From NCBI RefSeq assembly GCF_036588685.1, contig NC_086379.1:77779727-77843726 (forward strand): a stretch of 64,000 nt of DNA, read 5' to 3'. The translations under genes were made by a program, and so were the position numbers. Below are positions 10,842-23,500 of this stretch, one piece after another (within the stretch, counting starts at the first letter, position 1; every line of letters begins with the position of its first letter). This DNA is from Mytilus trossulus (taxonomy: Eukaryota > Mollusca > Bivalvia > Mytilida > Mytilidae). The notes below the pieces were generated by a model. That model did not search any database, had not been told where the DNA came from, and saw only the letters and a list, made by a program, of their open reading frames with translations.

Positions 10842-11570
10842 CTATGGATCGAGAAAACTGTTTTTAGTTGAGGTGGAACCAATATTTGATATAAGTGATT
10901 GTTTTGATGCTTTCTTTGCAGGCGGGACTGACTTTCTATCTTTTAAAGGAGTCGGTTTGTCTTCTTCCTCTGAGCCAACAGTGTTAATTTTCTTACAAAT
11001 TACTATTATGCGATAGAACTGTAAAAAAAGAACAAGCACATTTTTGGCCGTAAAGAAAAGTATTCCGTAAGACAATACACCCTTAACAATTATTGAGTAC
11101 AGTCTGACAACTAAAAACGGACCATCTTGTAAAAACATGGAAATACATAAGCTCCAAATTTCGACTTCAAATACTCTATCGCAGCAACTTGGCATTTTTT
11201 CCTTTTCTTCACCCTTTGGGGTATTTTCTGGGACCTCAGCTTCAAGGTCAGTCTCCCTTGCAACTATTTTACCACCGATATCCCTGGTTGAAGTTAATAT
11301 CAAACAAAACTGAATCAAGCTCAATGACCAGACTCCTAATGTAGCATAGCTCAGGTATAAGTCTGACCTAATTTCAGGTTCTTCAAACACGACAAATAAC
11401 TCCATGACGTCAGACGCTGATCCAATATAAACAAATAGCAATTGGGATAACTGATCACGTGTTATTCGTCCTCTAGGCAACATCCATCTTGCGAGAATGA
11501 ATATGAATAACATAGCCTGTTCTAGCACGGATACCCAAGTGTCCGCATCAAGTTTAACTGGTAGTGTTAC
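10842..11570 (-). CDS. TMEM26: TMEM26 exon 3 (terminal)
   Basis: It starts after 'ctaacag' and opens VTLPVKLDADTWVSVLEQAM. It contains the family signatures RITRDQLSQLL and QDGPFLVVRL, several membrane segments and a polar tail, and ends at TAG. In vertebrates this region is spread over several exons; here it is one exon. Confidence 0.93.
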   Translation of the reverse strand, partial: VTLPVKLDADTWVSVLEQAMLFIFILARWMLPRGRITRDQLSQLLFVYIGSASDVMELFVVFEEPEIRSDLYLSYATLGVWSLSLIQFCLILTSTRDIGGKIVARETDLEAEVPENTPKGEEKEKMPSCCDRVFEVEIWSLCISMFLQDGPFLVVRLYSIIVKGVLSYGILFFTAKNVLVLFLQFYRIIVICKKINTVGSEEEDKPTPLKDRKSVPPAKKASKQSLISNIGSTSTKNSFLDP

Positions 11571-14500
11571 CTGTTAGCATAATAGAAGAAATATTAATTT
11601 AATTTAGCAACAGTAAAATCTGGACTTTGTTAAATTTTATTGGTTGTTAGTTGTTTAAGGTCCAGTGGCAATTAGTTCCTGCATGTTCAGGACGATTGTT
11701 GAGTGGACATAACAATTTAATTTTTGGTTTTCGTAATTGCTATTTTGATTGAAGCGAAACTGATGAGTATTATTTATGATTTTTTTTTTCTTGATATTTT
11801 TGCCTACTTGGTCGGTTTTTTTTGTCTCTTTCACACATTCCCCGACTCCATTTTCAATTTTGTTGTCAATATAATGAAATTGTATGCGACTGTGAGAGGT
11901 TGAGCTAACTATTTAACTAGGTTTAATCCACCATTTTATACATAAGGAAATAGCTGTACCAAATTATCAATGCCAGGAATATAACGGTGGATTTCCATTC
12001 GTTTGACGTGTTGAGCTTTTGATTTTTCCATTTGATAAGAGACTTTTAAATTTTCCTGGGAGTTGGATATTTTTGTTATTTTACTTTTAACTGTTCGTGG
12101 ATTGATACGTAAATTAATTAAATGACTTTTGAAAATAATCAATACTGTGATTAATAGATGTAGTAATTCTCTAAATGTCATTATACACTGAAGATTGTGT
12201 TTTATGCCTCGGTCACACGTACATTTAATTCGAATTGAAGTCGAATCGAATGCGAATCGCGTTCACACACTCTTCTATTTTAATTCCAATTGATTCGAAT
12301 TGGCTAATCCGAATTATCCAATTCGCATTAGAATGGCCGGTAAAGCGAGCTAAACGCGCATTGCAATTCGAATTAGAATTGACGTTTGGACGTAAAACGT
12401 TTCGAATGCGATTTAAACTTATTCGAATTAGTTATTGCGAATCGAATTCGAATTACGTGTGAACTCAGCATTATTACAAATAAGTGATTACTACAAGTAT
12501 TTATTGTGTTTGTACACTTACTCCACTTATTGCAGATAGTGCCTCGTTTTGAGCATTTGTTATATTGACTGATTCACTGATTTCTGTAAATTTCTCAAGT
12601 CTGTCAATTTCAAGTATCCATATAGCTGGAACTGTCCCCGCTACGTAAAACAATATACACGGACTAAACCTAAAAGAAGAAGAAAAAAGAATAAATTTAG
12701 AATAACCAAACAAAGACTAATTCGTCAGTCTTATTTTGTGAAGCGTTTTCTTCATTTTTGTTTATCATTCGCAGGAGTTGCAAATGCTAAATTTTTTAAT
12801 TCATATTTCAAAATCACGATGACTGTTTTAATCCATGAAACTTAGATATTTCCACATTCGTATTTGACACACATATATTTAATTAACAGTTATGAAGTAT
12901 TGGGACATCACGAAGTTAATATCATTGGCGAGTTCAACAGATTTTAAACTTCTATTGAAAGTTAAAATATCCTGAAATAGAAGACTTCACGAAAAAAATG
13001 TCAGTAGTAACGTTGTCACGTATTTAGAAGTGTATAATAAAAACACATATTGATGTGACTGCAGACGACTGATACAAATATTTAATCTGTAAGATATTCC
13101 ACCATGCCACCATACATCGTTGACTGTGTTATAATTCTAGGCTGATGCCGATGACAAATGTAGACCAATTCAAACGCGAAAAGTATAACGGCCTTATTTA
13201 TGTACAAAAAATTAACTTAAGATAAAACATGTAACACATCAACAAACGGCAACCACTGAATAACAGGCTCCTGACTAAGGACAGACATATACATATATAG
13301 AATGTGGCGACGTTAAACATGTTAGCGGGATACCAACCATCCCTTCTAGGACAGTGGTGTAACAGACAACATAAGAACGAACTATAGAATAAGTTGAAAA
13401 AGGGTTAACTCATCAGATGGATACATATAGAAATACGTCGTACAAAAAACAGAGTGGACGTGGCCGGGTACTTGTATAGTAACATTGAGTGACTGTGAGA
13501 AAAAAACTAGGTATGTAGTATTTGCTTGCAAATCAGACATACATTTTTACGTTATAAGATAGCATCGTATGAACATACGGCAATGTATTGTATTTTTGAA
13601 AATAAGATTGACACGGACGATTGTCAACAATTTTTTTAAGTATTGACACATATTAATTAAATTATGAATAAAGAATCTTTTTGGATATAAATAAGTCTTA
13701 AGATTTGTTCAACGATACTGGAAAATAAGATAGGTCATGCAATGCTGTATTGTTGATGCACAGTTTTTTTTTTTATTGTAGTATAACAGCTCCTGACAAT
13801 ATATGTTTAATCTCATATATATTGTGTTGACAAACATATCATTTCAACAGGTAGGATTTGTCAATGTCAAATTATTTTTCTTTTAACTACAATATCATAT
13901 GAGTTCTTTGTGTATTAAAAGTGCTAACTAAAACAGGTAGCTTTAATTGAATGCTTTATCCCGCACTTCGTTATTGATGATCAGAGTTATGTTGATTATT
14001 TTAATTTCAACATACATGACATGCATGTATCATGTACATGTACTATTTTATATCACGTGATATTAAGAAAAAAAGGCAATATTTTCCCTTGTTGGTCAAA
14101 CATCTTGCAATAGTATTAAACCAGTTGACTTTTCTTCACTTTATACCAATATTCCCAATTCCAAACTAGAAGACATATAATTAAAAGAGTTGGTCTTGCT
14201 TTATTTCATAAAAAAAGAGTGCCTAAGTATTTTGTCTTAGGGAGGGGATTAATATTTTATATTCTTTTCACGAATATGCCTGACCGAATAAGACGTATTA
14301 CCGGGTAAATAACTTGTATTATTATTTATACGCCTAATCAATGTACAAAAAGGGAACGAAAAAAATATGTACCACAGCAACAAACGAGTAGGTGTGGCCG
14401 GGTATTTGTACATCCCAACAACAAAAAGACCCTAAATACTGATCTGAGAGTACTTGCAGTTATTGATAGCTAGTTTATATCAAATATCAGCTAAAAAAAA

Positions 14501-17500
14501 TCATGCTTATAAGACTAAAATATCTATCAGTACACATATCCAACATCCAATTGATTTAGCGTAAAACCGTCATTAAACAGAGAGCTAAAAGCATGACCTT
14601 GTGCAATGCCAAGATACAGGTATCGACAGACTGTAGATCCATGAATGTGCATATGTATAACAATAATAGTAAGTTTGCTTTTAATTTACTGATAAAACAT
14701 ATTTATACAATTTAAAACAATATTCAAAGATTTAATTACAGTGCTGAATTGGTAATATTATTAAAAGGATGGATAATTTACCAGGATCGTTTCTAAATTT
14801 CCGAGTATTGTAAATAACATCTCTGTAAAAATGTGGATGTCCTATCCCGTTCAAAATAAGTTTTCTGAGCTAAATCTGCATATTTATGGAATAATTAAGT
14901 AAATGTTTTAAGGAATTTGTGTTAACGAAATCTATTACTTAATAATTTACCAATAACATAGATTACGTTCGTTAAAATAATAATTTAAAAAAAAACCGCC
15001 ACAACTAGCACGGGTACAGCGAACGTGTTGTGAGATATGACCACCGTAAGATGGTGCCAAAGAACATTATAATAAAAAAAAGACTATTATATCCATTAAT
15101 TTGCCAACATTATGCGTAGCTCAATTTCATTTGCTCGTACAAAACCTTGGTCTCTGATTGGTATTTTTTATCTTGAATTTTTGTAAAGTCTTTAAATCCT
15201 ATACCGAGATAATATTTCATAGAATTTATATAAATTAATAATTAACATATTATTATGGCCTTTTCCTGACTACCTTCTGTTTGTTTTTGAAAGTAGGGCG
15301 TGTTGCTACCTTTTCTTCAAACGAGGAAAGGTCAAAACTTAAATTTCCATTTCCTCATTTTCATGGGATGATCGTATTTTCTTCTACAGTATAATAACTT
15401 TAAATAGCTTTTAAAATAAACATTATACATCCTAATAGACTGCCATCGGAGCGTAATTCCATGACAGGTAATAAAATAGAGGGAAACTAATTTGTTGAAA
15501 AAAAGAAAAAAAGAAACTTTACAAATGATTCTGATTAAAGAATTTCACTCAGCGTTATTTGAATAGACGTTATCATTTAATATGAATTTCTTAAAGTTGA
15601 TATATTACCAAAAAGTAAATCCATCAATTTACTTGTATATATATTAACAAAAAAGTTGATTTTGTGTGTGTGTGTGTGTTTTTTAATCAGACAGAAGTTA
15701 ATTAATGTTAGATACAAAATCCTCTGTACTCATGTACATAAGAAACACGTACGGAGTTTCAAGTTTCCAAAGGCCAAATGACCCGTTGTTCTATGATTGT
15801 TCTCAACAGATATGCTCGAAACCAAAAGACCAGAACATTAAACACATTTGTGCAAGCCAAAAAAAAAAAAACATTATAAGAACACAAAAAGACTTAAATG
15901 GATATGATTTAAGTGTATGTAAAAAAAAATAGAATTTAAACAATTCAGGTGTCCATATTTCCAGTCTGAGGACAAGAAGAATAGCACTAAATATTATTAA
16001 GCTCAAAAGATAAATTTGTGAATTTTGTACATTGAGCTGATACATTTAGGAGAAAACCCTTATACTAGTTGTATATTGGTACGACATGATGAAGATCATG
16101 ATTTGATACTATTGGTTAAAAATGAAAGCCAAAGGAATGATGATAGTCATCATCCTAATCTTTTTCGTTCTTTTTTCGTCCCTTTTCTTTTTTTTCAGGA
16201 AAGTTGAGTAATATTTATGTTGTTTATATTATGTAATGCATAAAATTGAGAATTAAAATGGTGTATGTGTCAAAGAGACAACAACCCGACCAAAGAGACA
16301 TTAAATTAGTATTGATATATAATTGTATAATATTGTATTGTGGAGAAGACTTTATAAGTAGGTTTTACTTGTGTCTGATCCATTTTGCTTTGAGCAAGCA
16401 AATACAATATGTGTAAACTAATGGAGTTTGTATGATATGTATTACAAATGGCGATACTTTAATAAAATATTGAATCTATGTTGGTGCAAAACAAATGTTG
16501 ACAAAAGGACGCAATAATTAATCAAAGTACTTAAACTTTTATTTGTTACATTGACTGTCGCAAGAAATGTAAATATTTTTTCACATTTATTGAAATTATC
16601 AAGGGTGGTATAGAAATGATAATTAAATTACCTACTTTTAGTTTTATCATTTGAGCTGAACATTACAAAACGTATCTATTTAAAGTAAATAATGTAAATG
16701 TATGTACTTTAATGGACGATCTTTTCGATAAAATACTGAACTTAGCTAGAGGTCACGAAACGGTTATGTGTAATTCAATTTCTTGTCATGAACGGTCAGA
16801 CAGTGGTATTAGAACAAAATAGTGATCGAGTTGTCCAAGCACAGCAGTATAGAACAATATAGTGAGTGAGTCCTTAAGCACAGCTATATAAATAAACTTC
16901 TGAACTCTTGACCTTGACTCTCGTTTATCCATAGTGATTTGAGCAGAAACAAGCCAAAGAGCTGTAATAACGCTATTGCAAAATCAAATCTAGGAATTGA
17001 AGATCTATATCATTTGGAAAAAATGATTTCTTAATATCATGAATGGCAAAAAAAGGAAAAATGAGCAGTTGAAATTCACTGAGTACTTTTTTCGATTTGT
17101 TTCGGTGCTTGAGAGTATTATTAAGTGACCTTGAATAGTATACATAAAAATAGTCCAATTAAGTAGTAAAAGATTATTTCACAGCCGATTGGTTAAAGCA
17201 TGTCATTTCTCAAGATATAAAAAGTTAAATGTCCAAAAGAAGGCGAATAATAAAGAAAAGAACCAAATGTCATGTTAGAATTATTTGTAATAATTATGAT
17301 ATGATATATTATCTAAACATCACATTTAGTCGAATGATCCAATTAGTTTATTTTAATAGCAGGGGTTGACCTTGGTCCAATTGCTTTTTTCCGTGTTGAG
17401 CTGATCACCAGGCTTAAGCTGAGCTGATCTTTGGTTTAATCTCTATAATATAAAGTCATATGTAACGAGCCCCTTGTAATCGTAATTGTGTCATTGAAGC

Positions 17501-20500
17501 AATGTATGCATATGTACTAAACTAAGTCCTTTGTGCACGCTTTTTTTTTAAATTCATTACAAATCCATAGCCTATAAATATATATATATTTTATATATGC
17601 ACTAAACAAACACAAATGATGTTTTGGCATAGTTTAAGTTCTTATATCTCACCGATTGTTGCATAATCTACGAAAGTCACAACAAATCGTTGACATGTTC
17701 ACAAATGTTCTAATCAAGAGTAGCTTCAACGGAAAAAAATCATTTAAATTAGATTTTAAAAAAATCAATTAAATTAGATTTTTAAAAAATCATTTAAATT
17801 AGATTTAAAAAAAAATCATTTAAATTGGATTTTAAAAAATCATTTGAATTAGATTTTTAAAAAATCTGATAGACTGTATTTTCTCTACGATATAAGTTAC
17901 CAAGTATCGTAAGCTGAAAACTAACTGACGTTACATATAAAATACATTTTGCTTGTAATTGATAAAAAGGCCATGTTAAGATTTTTAAATCCTAAAATTA
18001 TTTTAGATGGAATAATGGTATTTATTCGATTTATTCTTGTGGTATGAACGGTATTCTTTTCCGGTTACTTCGCAATTTGGCGAATCCATGGGAAGGGGAG
18101 GGGCTTGGAACCCCCTTTTTTGGCATACAGTTTGACCCCTTTATCCTAGGCATGGAACCATCCCTTTTGAAAATGACTGGATCCGACCCTCTGGTTCCTC
18201 CAACAAAAGAGTTTATATTCGTAAACAGTGTACCGAAATACAAACTTAATTCGTGGGGAGCGACATATCAGAAACAGGAGCGATGAGAGATAGGTTTTTA
18301 ATAAGATTGACCGAAAGTTAAAGTATAAGTAATTACTATCCGGGCGGTGTTGCAATTTCATCTTTTGATAATCATCCTTATTTTATGCAGTGATGTGAAA
18401 GTAAGTATTGCATAGGACAATTGTTAGTATAAATAACAAATCAAGTTCTAAACTTTTAATTTGCCGTTACATATCGCGGGGTACAATGCTGCTTTGTAGA
18501 TATTTTAATATGACAAACTAGCAAAACATAAATATTTACAATACATTTTATATCTCTGTGCTTCGTATCATAAAATATGTTGCGTCCCTTTAACTTCTGG
18601 TTGACTAATCAAAGACTTTGAATTCTAGGTACACTAAATATGTATATCTTACAGTGACTCCCGCAATGCAATTCTTTTTTCTCGTGAAAATGGAATGACA
18701 TATTACATAAGTTTTCAACATTTTTCATGCAGATAATCAAAGCCATTGACTCAATGTAATTATACCACTGACATTTATCGCAATGAACTATTAATCAAAC
18801 ATTAAAGGTACGAATATGTCCTTTTTCGGAGCTTGATTTCAGAATTTCTCACGAGTGCCTTCTTACTAACGTTGAGATACATGTTTTCCTATCATTGGTG
18901 CTGGTCTCCTACCTTTTTCATTTGGATAATAATATCTCGCATTTCAGCGAGAGGAAGAAAAAAAACCTGGTATCAATGGTGAGTTTATTTTAGGAACGTA
19001 AAGATTTCAATACAAAATAAATTTAAAACAAAATACAAAAAAAAATGTTTAATTTTTGAATTTGAGATTCTAACAATCCACCCTCCTCCCCTTTTAATAT
19101 AACTGCATCCCCATTGCAAAATTGGGTTTCTGTTGGAAGCGAGAAGTTAATCTGATTCCACTTGCATCAATTGCATATACAATGTTTTTCCCCCTCAATA
19201 TCTCACTTCAGCTTGTAACCTGCTCACTATAGTTCGTAATGGGGGTATTATACAATCTAAAATCAAACGACCTTGTTGACCCGTTGGTTGACGGCGATCG
19301 GCCTTCTTTTTATAATAAGTGCACATTGTACGAACTCTTTCTTTAGACAGCGACCACGTTAAAACGAAAATGCGTGCATTTTAAAATTTTTTAAAACTAT
19401 TGGACACTTCTTCTATCTGATCTTTTTCTTCTATTTCCTTCATGCTCTATTAAATTAAGGGGGCTCGCGGGTCTTAATCATTTTTTTAATTTACTATAGG
19501 ATTTCGCTATATTTTTCTATAAAAGAACTTTATCTTATACTTAATAGAAAAATTTATGTACGCTCACAATCTGCCATCGAAAGAAGCATACATTTTTGTT
19601 AATGTCCTTTTTTTGTTGAACTAATAGGAGAAATAGAGGTAATATCGATATAAAAAAAGAACTAAATTACAGAATTCGCTTAAATTTTACAAGTATTTAC
19701 TTTATGTACAGCTTATTCGAAAGCAACAAGAAAAGAATAAGTCACCAATGAGTTAAAAAAAAGATATTTCAATTTTAATGCCAAAAAATGGCATTTGTGC
19801 ACCAAAGGGAGATAATTTGAAGCTTAATCAATGATATTTACAATTTTAAAAGTCACATAAAGGGCCAACACGAATTGATTTTTTGGAAAGATTTTTGTAC
19901 CATATGATAAAGTAACAACTACTTAAGGTAATAAATGAAATTTGTAATGAAAAATAAATGTTTAATTTTTTTCTGAAAAATTTATACCCACGATCCTCCT
20001 TAATCATTATTAATATTTTCAAAGTTCCGGGTTATATCCGGTACAGCTACTAGTATTAAAAACCAACAAATCATTGGTCTGTTTAATGTGTAATCATGAG
20101 CTTCCTTTCATATTTTTTATTTATACTTATTCGAGCATACTAACTTTTGGTTACTTTCTGTGGGAAATATTATATTGCTACTAAGCAATATTAAGTGTTA
20201 TATATTGTGTTATCTTTGGTAACTTGTGAAACAGATTTTTTTAATACTTTATAAAGAAAAAATTTGGACGCTTAAATATTCACTTCTCTTAAAGAATAAA
20301 CATTGGTTGTTACGGACATTTTGATTTGTTTATTATTAATTGTTTTTTGGCTCTCAGTAATTGCGAGTCCTCTCAAATGGTATTTTCGTGGTTATTTGAC
20401 CTGTTGACACAATTTGTAATGCATCTTTGTAATTTAATAAATTCTCATTTTGTGTTGAATATTTTCTCACTATTGTTTATATTTTTAAAACACCGTTGAT

Positions 20501-23500
20501 AAGAACAATGTATGACCATATTTTTTTTCACTTCTGTTCTCTGACTGCGAATAACAAATTTCCAAATTTTGTAAAAAATGTTTATTTCGTACTACTAAAA
20601 ACAAAGTTATTGTAGATAAAATTACCTGTATACGTTTTATTTAACGCCAGTTTGTCCCAGATTAGGAACACTGTTTCTTTTTTTCTGTTTTTTTGTTTTT
20701 TTGTTGTTTTTTTTATTAATATTGTATTTATATTGTGCCATAGATCAAACTTATTCGTTCATTGTGTGTTTACTTGTTTTAAATGTCTTTTTGATCGAGT
20801 TGAACCATTTCAAATGATATTTTATTGTGAGTCTTTCTGTGTTGTAATGTAACATTACTGTCTCAGACTAAGGTGAAGGTTGATGACTGTTAAAACGTTT
20901 ACACCCGTTGCATGTTTATGCATCTCTCCTTATGCCCGCGTCACACTGTCCCGATTTTTACGCCGATGGCAACACGATTATGGAAATTTTCTAAATCGGG
21001 ACTGATCGTATCCAGATCGGGCTATTCGTAGTGCCATCTTTAACCATCGTAGAACCATCGGCCACTTTGTCTAGCCTTCGGGGACAACTTCGGGAAGGGT
21101 TCTAAATTTTTTAACATGTTAAAAAATCCCCGAAGGTGCGTCCGATATTGAGGGTTCGTATTGAATTCGTATCACCATCCTGACCATCGTTATGGCACCG
21201 GGAATGCATCTTTGAACATCGTATTGCATTCGTGTTTCCATCGTTTCCATCGGGCAGTTTTGACATTACGATGTCTACACGAATGAATCACGAAGCTACC
21301 CGAAGGTCTTACGATGGCAACACGACTTCGTGAAGACCTCGTAATCCCGTCGTGTTGCCATCGAATAAAAGTACGAAGGCGACAAGATGGAAGTACCACG
21401 GCAATAAATCTAGCTAAATGTAAGTTTATTTTCGCGCTAAAATACATTTAAAGTGTCATGCGCGATATGCGACAGTTATGTCTAATACGACAGTTATAAG
21501 AAAGACGTTCACAAAACATAGAGCTCATATCATATGATTCTATGAGAACAAGAAAGACGACAGCGTTGTTTCTATTAATTCAAATGGAACAAGATGAGCA
21601 GTTATAACAGGCTCAGGATTTACTTTTACAAGTAAAATGTTATTTTTTTGTCAATTTTTCATATCAAGTAACATAATGAAAATCATAAACGCGCCTCGCA
21701 CACCAACACTGATGTACACGTATATAGGGAAACACATTTTTTCTTCATTATTCTGATATTTTATGCATCGTCTGAGTTGTTGTCACACGAATGTTTACTC
21801 TATAACCATTTTTTTTTCTATATGTCATATTTTGCCGCATTTGTTGCTTTCCCCACATCCTTCCTTTTGTCTTTATTATTATGATATTTTCCTGGAAAGA
21901 GCAGCTCGTTTTTAATAAAAGGGATCAACGAACCCATAACCTTACCTTTAAGATAGATCAATAAACATGGGCATAATTATGGGTGAGTATTCAGACTAGT
22001 GCACACGTTTTACAGTTCAAACAAGGGCTTAGACAATGCCGAGCGTGGCATCCCCTCGTATGTATCATATTGGGAACAAATATGGACACTATATTTGTAT
22101 ATGACACATGCAGAAAATGGTAAATTGAATATGCATATTTTATACATAAACTATTTTTTTAGAAATCAACCAAAACATTCAGTAACTGGAAATACCTAAA
22201 GGATCAAAAACAAGTCCATCTACATGACCTTGACCTTTGGCCTTGAACGTAAGAAATGTCAGATCATTACAAGGAGGAACAATATACCAAATGCGGTTAA
22301 AATCTTTTGAAGCATATTGGTTTTAGAGTGTCCACAAGGGTGATACGGCGTTTTGCATTTGCGCCGATTATTTCTTTCATTTGCGCCTATTTTTGTTTTC
22401 ATTTGCGCCTTTTTCATTACAGGTAAATTACAGGTGAAATGATATAAGAAGATGTGATATGAGTGTCAATGAGAGAACTCTCCATCCAAGTCATGTTATT
22501 TGTCATTTATCAGTATAGATCTCTTCCATTAGCCACTTGTACAAATGTAATGAATTATCAATCACAACATGTATATAACTGTTATTCCCTGCTCACCACT
22601 GGGAGGTGGAAGAAGGCCTACAAGATACATCTCCAGACTTTTTTCCTTCTTGACCGTATCCGTAGTTCTTTGGCATCTGTCTTTCGGACATCTGCCACAC
22701 GGTTATGCTCGATCTGTGTTTTGACAATAGAATCCGTGGTAACTCTGGCTTTACACGATTTTATGGTACATTTATAAGTTCTGATATGTAGTTATGTTTA
22801 AGAACACTGACCTCCCGAAATGTATGGCCCTCGATGATTAAAGAATTGACTCCTCGGTCCGTTTCAGTGTGCAATATGTCAATCAAGTTACAACGAAGTT
22901 CCAGAACAAAATGAATCAAAATTAACTTAAACATGGAAGAAAAACAATTATAACCAGATTTTACCAATGGTATAGCACAGTACATGTACTACAAGTTTTA
23001 ACTTACCTGTATAAAATCTAAATAGGAGCAAATATAAAATCGGCGCCAATGAAAGAATGAAAATTTTCAAAATCGGCGCAAATGTCATACGCCCGGGTGA
23101 TATTGCCTTGTATTACAACTGCCACTGTGACCTTGTATCGTAAGCTGTACACAACGTCTTTTAGACATCGTATGGGTATCGCGCCATCATCGTAATCCAT
23201 CGTGTTGCCTTCGTAATCCATCGTGTAGGCTTCGGTTGAGATATGAAGCTTAAATATCCGTCTTCGGTTAACCTTCGTATATGTTCATCTTTTACTATCG
23301 TATATAATTTTGGCACCATCGTATTGAATTCGTTATTCATCGTACTTGCTTCGGTCACTGTTTGGTATTTTAACGAGATCGGGACCAACTTCGTACGAAC
23401 TTACAATTTTCGCATTCGGGTGTCCATCTTATATAAAAATCGGGACAGTGTGAACATGTTGTTCAGTGGTTTTCATTTGTTGTGGTTCTCAAAAGTGTCT

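Noticed and set aside
10732..11016. 94-codon open frame on the + strand
   Set aside because: It is the antisense shadow of TMEM26 exon 3.
10842..11570. XK-related (XKR) membrane protein
   Set aside because: The exon was first considered XKR-like for its QDGPFLVVRL-type segment, but TRDQLSQLL, KWFSP and the overall length fit TMEM26.
12235..12462. 75-codon open frame on the + strand
   Set aside because: It lies wholly inside the TTCGAAT-rich inverted-repeat element and is repetitive.
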